Shown: positions 59,442-64,000 of the stretch, one piece after another
How positions within the stretch are numbered: the stretch's first letter is position 1
Layout: each line of letters opens with the position of its first letter
NCBI RefSeq assembly: GCF_022539315.1
Contig: NC_066315.1
Coordinates: forward strand, 50,449,174-50,513,173
Reading direction: 5' to 3'
From: Serinus canaria
Taxonomy: Eukaryota; Chordata; Aves; Passeriformes; Fringillidae
DNA length: 64,000 nt
The notes under the pieces: generated by a model
The model's database searches: none
What the model was told of the DNA's origin: nothing
Seen by the model: the letters and a program-made list of their open reading frames with translations, nothing else
Translations under genes and position numbers: made by a program

Positions 59442-62400
59442 CCTGAAGCATAACTAGAAAAATTTAGTCTCAGAACATCCTACTATATGGTTTGTATGTC
59501 ACATAACAAAATTTTGGCAAAACACCTGTGTAAAATTCAAAATCACAATGCCAACATCAAGACTGTAATTTATCAGAGCTCAAGCCCCTAGCAGTATAGT
59601 ATTCTATTATACCCTGGGACTCTACTTTGCAAGGAAACAGAAAAAAATCACTTCTAAAGTGTTACTTAGTATGCTAAGCTTTCTTCCAATAAATTCTGTT
59701 CCCAAAAGAAAATCGTAAGAGACTCTCACATCTCTAGTTTTATTGATTCATCATTAGTTAGTAGGCATTCACAGCAGTTATTGGAATCTTTGCTTTTTTT
59801 GAAGTTATCTTTAATAATATTCAAGCACATATTTGACAAGTGAGCAATAATTTCCATTCCAAATCTTTTGACAACATTAAAAACTGAAGATTTTAACCAC
59901 AGTCTATACTTTTGAGGCAGTGCTGCAAATATGTCTTCAAGTAACGCAATTCCATAAAATTGGATTCACCCAAATTCTGACCTTCTACAGAATTTTCTTC
60001 TGTTTTTTGAGGAAGCCTTTTTCTGACTACTCACAGCAACAATCATGTTTTAAGGCAAAATGGGGCTGTTATTGACTCTGGCACTACCAAAGCAGACCAC
60101 TGTATCCACTTCCACTATTGGTTCTGCTTAAATGCTCAAACTATTACAAAAAATTAAGATCACTAGAGATTATTTCAAGCAGAAACAGTCTAAAATGTAA
60201 TACAAGCAGGCACAAGGTTTATAGTTCCTTATTTTGCAGGTCTTCACAGATCTATGAAGGCATTTTGCCATGTGCCATCTGCAGGACTCAAGTTCTTCCC
60301 CCTTGCGACACCAGGCACAAGATGATTATGAATACTGAAGAATAATGCAAAACTGTGTTTTGAGAATGGTAATGACTTCCCCGATGCTCCTCTCAGTTCT
60401 AACAAAAGCAGGCAAAGCTAAACTGGCCAAGTCATTCAGTATTGCAGAACCATCTTTTTTCAAAACCAAACAAAAAACGAACCAAACAAGTGAACAAAAA
60501 TATAAAACAAAACAAAAATCCACCCCACGCTATGGACCTTTGCAAAGTACAGCTTGAAACTAAAGCCTGCAAGTAGAACATTAAGTTATTTTCTGATTCT
60601 TGTTCTGAGCATCATGTACATTATTTTCATTTGAGAAAACATTATTTTCTTTTTCATTTATTTTCATTTGTATTCTCTCCTTCTGCAAAAGGGAAGAGAA
60701 TACATTTGCCAGAGCCCACAGATCAGCCAAAGAGAAGATCCAGGCTCACAACAGGATTGACTACTGATATGGAATTCTGAGAAACATGCATTACAAAACC
60801 TGCATCACCATAATCACAAGCAGGATGCTAATATAAAAACAAGACAAAAGCTGATGGTTAAAAAGAGGGTATGAAAGCACAAAGAAGCGATACTTCACAG
60901 AAACACAGCCAGGACTCTAAAAGTTAAATTATACGCATCTCAGGCACATTTAGCCCTTAAGCAAAACAGAATATTTTCATTTGAAGTAGTTAGTTCTAGT
61001 ATAGCTGGATACAACCTAGTCTCAAACTAGCAGAGGGCTAAACTATCATCAAGCAGACAGAATGTGGTCTCTATTATCACTGTTACTCTTAATCTGTGAG
61101 AGATTTTAATTCTCTGTATCAAAGCATGAAATAAACTCCATGCTTTTATTTAAATATACATACTCTGAATGTAGAGAGTAAAGGCACTGCCTCTGCATTC
61201 TTCTCCAGCCCACAGAACTCTGTTCAGGGAAGGTCTTTCAACCAAGTATTGGTTGAATGAAGTCTCACAAAGGCACATTAGCAAATCAGAAATAGAAACA
61301 AGCACACCAACCGAGTCTCAGGTTCGTCTTGCAAAACCCCATTCATGTGACAAAGCCAGACAAATTGAAAACCTTCCTGTGCAGTATGTAAATCACAAAA
61401 AATGAGTCTGAGCAGAGTTTAGGAGTGTGAGGTTTGCAAAACTGTTTTTAATACCACATGTGGTGGACAGCTGACTACCTACATGACTCCAAAGTACCAG
61501 TCTCAGTTCCCTTCACCTTGCCCCTCCCACCCAGAGTAACATTTTGCACTGCAAAGCCTTCTGGTTTCCTCTGCTGGTGCCGCATACCTTTTCTCTTTGT
61601 CTAGAGAGCCTCCTAGTGCCAAACACTGTGAAGGAAGCAAACCAGCTTTGTAAACCAGCTGACAAAGGAGAGATTCACGTTCAATTTCTGAGGGCTGAGA
61701 TCGGACATCGTGTCCAAATTTTGAAAAAAAAAGGTTGAAATCATTCCTATAGCTAACTTGTGCATCTAGGCAGGATTTTAAATGCACAGTCCAAGCCTGT
61801 TTTTTTCACTGAAGAAAGGTGCAAAGCATATGTTAATTAAGCTTGCAAAAGAAATGCTGCCTACAAATAGGATTTGCTTTCTAAAGACTTTGTTTGCTCA
61901 TAGACTATTAGTAAGTCAGTAATCTCCATCCTGAGAAGTCATAAAGTACTTAGGCTAGGTAATCTCAAGAGAAAAAAAACTAAGTTTAGCTCAAAATTTA
62001 CAAATACTAAAAAGATCTTTGTTGAAGTAAAAAAAGAAATGTGTTGCAGTTACCTCAAGTAGAAATGCCTGAGAAGCACAGAATTTACTTTTCAGAACAC
62101 AGTTCAAGCACCCAGTGTGTGATGTAAAAAAAACCAGCACCCTTACCCCAGTCCTATTCATATAAGGCTTGGGAAAGGCACCATGATTCACTTACTGGCA
62201 TATGTGGATGCAGAAAAACAAGATGCTCTGAGAGATTTCAACATAACGTACCTCTAACTACAAAAAGAAAAAGAACTTAACTGGGGAGGAAGACCAAATT
62301 ACAGTTTATACTGTTTTGTACACAACAAAAAATAAGCATACATATCTTTTCAAGATTTCGTTATACTAAAATGCATTTACATTAAATCGAACACTGGAGC

Positions 62401-62671
62401 AATTCACTAAAGCCCTGATTTACAAAGAAAAATGCCGGATATGTAACAATAGGCAAGATGACACGGAAATCTATACCAATTTTTAGTCTCCAAGCAGCAC
62501 TACAAATTTACTACAAAGTTAATTTCAAGTGTATTATGCTTATTCTTATTTTACTATAACATAAATGAAATTAACATTTCTACTTCATTCCATGATTTCA
62601 GTTCTTCACTAAACCATGACATAAGAAAAGATGTCTAGAATATAACAGTCTAGATGCAGTTCTGTGCCATG
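59442..62671 (-). other. GOLGA4 upstream intron or unannotated sequence
   Basis: I searched for the next GOLGA4 exon and for other genes and found none. No clear mobile element was recognised. Confidence 0.5.
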
Positions 62672-62777
62672 TCATGTCATGTCATCTGTGATGACACTAG
62701 CAGAACAGGGAGGTTGGACCAGATGATACACTGTGGTCCATTCCAACCTTACCAATTCTGTGGTTCTGTGAAAGTCA
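62672..62777 (+). mobile_element. CR1 3' tail fragment
   Basis: A short CR1 end with the GGGAGGTTGGACCAGATGAT block, GGTCCATTCCAACCTTACC and the terminal octamer pair ATTCTGTG GTTCTGTG. It is preceded by a small (TCATG)n run at 62671-62686. Confidence 0.85.
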
Positions 62778-64000
62778 CCTCTCATTAACTATCCAAAACC
62801 CAGAACTTTTAAATGTATTTGACCTCAAATACATGAAATTGCCCAATTCATAAATCCATTACATCTCAAAGGCTGAGGCCTAAAAAGGAATTTCAGGCTC
62901 TCCGGGTATGCAAGGTGGTTTTCTCAAATAATTTAGTTCAACTGTATTGAACCACACTAAAGCTGTAGATAACAATATTTTTGGATTGTATTAAGGCAAG
63001 GATGTAATAGGAAAATACAATAAAGGTCCCCTTACAATTCTGTCTTAAAAGCAGTGTTAATTAATATTCCAAGGGTTCCAACACACATATATGCATGCTT
63101 AAAAGACTATAATAAATAAACATACTCAGAGCTAAAGTTCATACTTATGCACTGTAAAATCAACCAAAGTACTTAAAATTTTTGTTTAAAAAAGAGCACA
63201 TTTAACACACAAATCTCCCCCTAGAAAAGTATAGTGTACTCAACACAACATTCATTCAAATTAAATTACTTCTCATTACAACAGAAAGTTTTCCAGCTGT
63301 CCACAGAATCATCTCTAACCTGATTTCAGCTTCTGGCCAGGCAAACTTGAAGAAATTACTGTATTAATTAGTGTGTGTGTGGATAGTACATTAATAATTC
63401 ATAATTGTTTCTCCTGCCTCAAGAAACACTATAATATAAACACTAGTTGCATACAACTGTGATATTAATTTCATATCTACAGAAGTATTAAAAGATTCTT
63501 CACCTTCTTTTTTTAATCATGAAGAGCTTCCTAGTCTCCCAGTACCAAACAAAATACAACTGTAGTAGGACTGACTGACTTCTGAAGTATGAATTTCCAG
63601 AACTAAAAAGACACATGCAATCTTGAAAGGGTAGGAGAGGAAGCCACCTAATGAAAATGTTTGTTACATTCACAAGATGGATATTTCAGCTGGTTTTCTG
63701 CATTACAGCAGAATGATCTATCCAAATTAACCTTTAAAATTGCAAGTTCTAATCTAAATCTGTATAGATTTAAAATAAACCACTATGAACTGCATTCTTT
63801 GAACTCTTCATTGCCTTTTAGAGAAAGAAAATATGTATAATATTTTATTCAAAGTAACATCTGAGCTTCTGCCAAAACAGTGAGCTTCTTTGCATGCCCA
63901 TGAGAACAAATTTAATTATTCTAAAAGAATTCTGATGTAGTACAAAACAATTTCACTGTTTAAAAAACAATGGCTAAACTTAATTTCATGCAAAAGTAGA
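62778..64000. other. Unannotated AT-rich sequence to window end
   Basis: No gene, exon or repeat of note was recognised. Confidence 0.5.

Noticed and set aside
57944..64000. The next upstream GOLGA4 exon
   Set aside because: I looked for coding sequence ending in a one-base split Ala codon with a donor and found none. It is probably beyond the window.

Overview
The window looks like nuclear DNA of a songbird (passerine). It holds CR1 LINE 3' ends, a tRNA-Ile-derived SINE with a CR1-like tail, many solo LTRs of kinds I associate with passerine endogenous retroviruses (ERVs), and one large protein-coding gene with vertebrate-type introns. The bird call rests on these repeats; the passerine call is inference from remembered repeat families.

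The only host gene I can support is GOLGA4 (golgin-245/p230, a trans-Golgi GRIP-domain coiled-coil tether) on the minus strand. Thirteen exons can be placed with splice sites and consistent phase: 57943-57765, 56747-56616, 54247-54092, 51170-47092 (a 4,079-nt exon), 46401-46280, 45118-44988, 40849-40736, 34124-34104 (a 21-nt microexon), 33935-33867, 33219-33144, 31347-31244, 29516-29430 and a terminal exon at 24855 with stop at 24837-24835 and a 3'UTR to about 24296. Together they encode about 1,762 C-terminal residues including the complete GRIP domain. The 5' exons lie beyond the right edge.

Layout by region. 1-8,078: a decayed class II (beta/alpha-like) provirus on the plus strand (gag, pro, pol, 3' LTR; its 5' LTR is off the window), broken by two solo LTRs. 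8,079-12,940: little recognisable except a GATA microsatellite. 12,950-13,980: LTR-like fragments. 14,329-17,924: two nearly identical LTRs in inverted orientation around an ERVL-like gag-pro remnant. 19,534-20,239: a solo LTR inserted into one arm of a perfect 33-bp palindrome. 22,700-23,872: a CR1 3' end. 24,296-57,943: GOLGA4 with CR1, SINE and LTR insertions in its introns. 57,944-64,000: the next upstream GOLGA4 intron, with a solo LTR and a CR1 tail.

No novel gene system is evident. The most interesting material is structural: inverted LTRs, several long perfect hairpins with 5-9 nt loops, and layered insertions dated by their target-site duplications.
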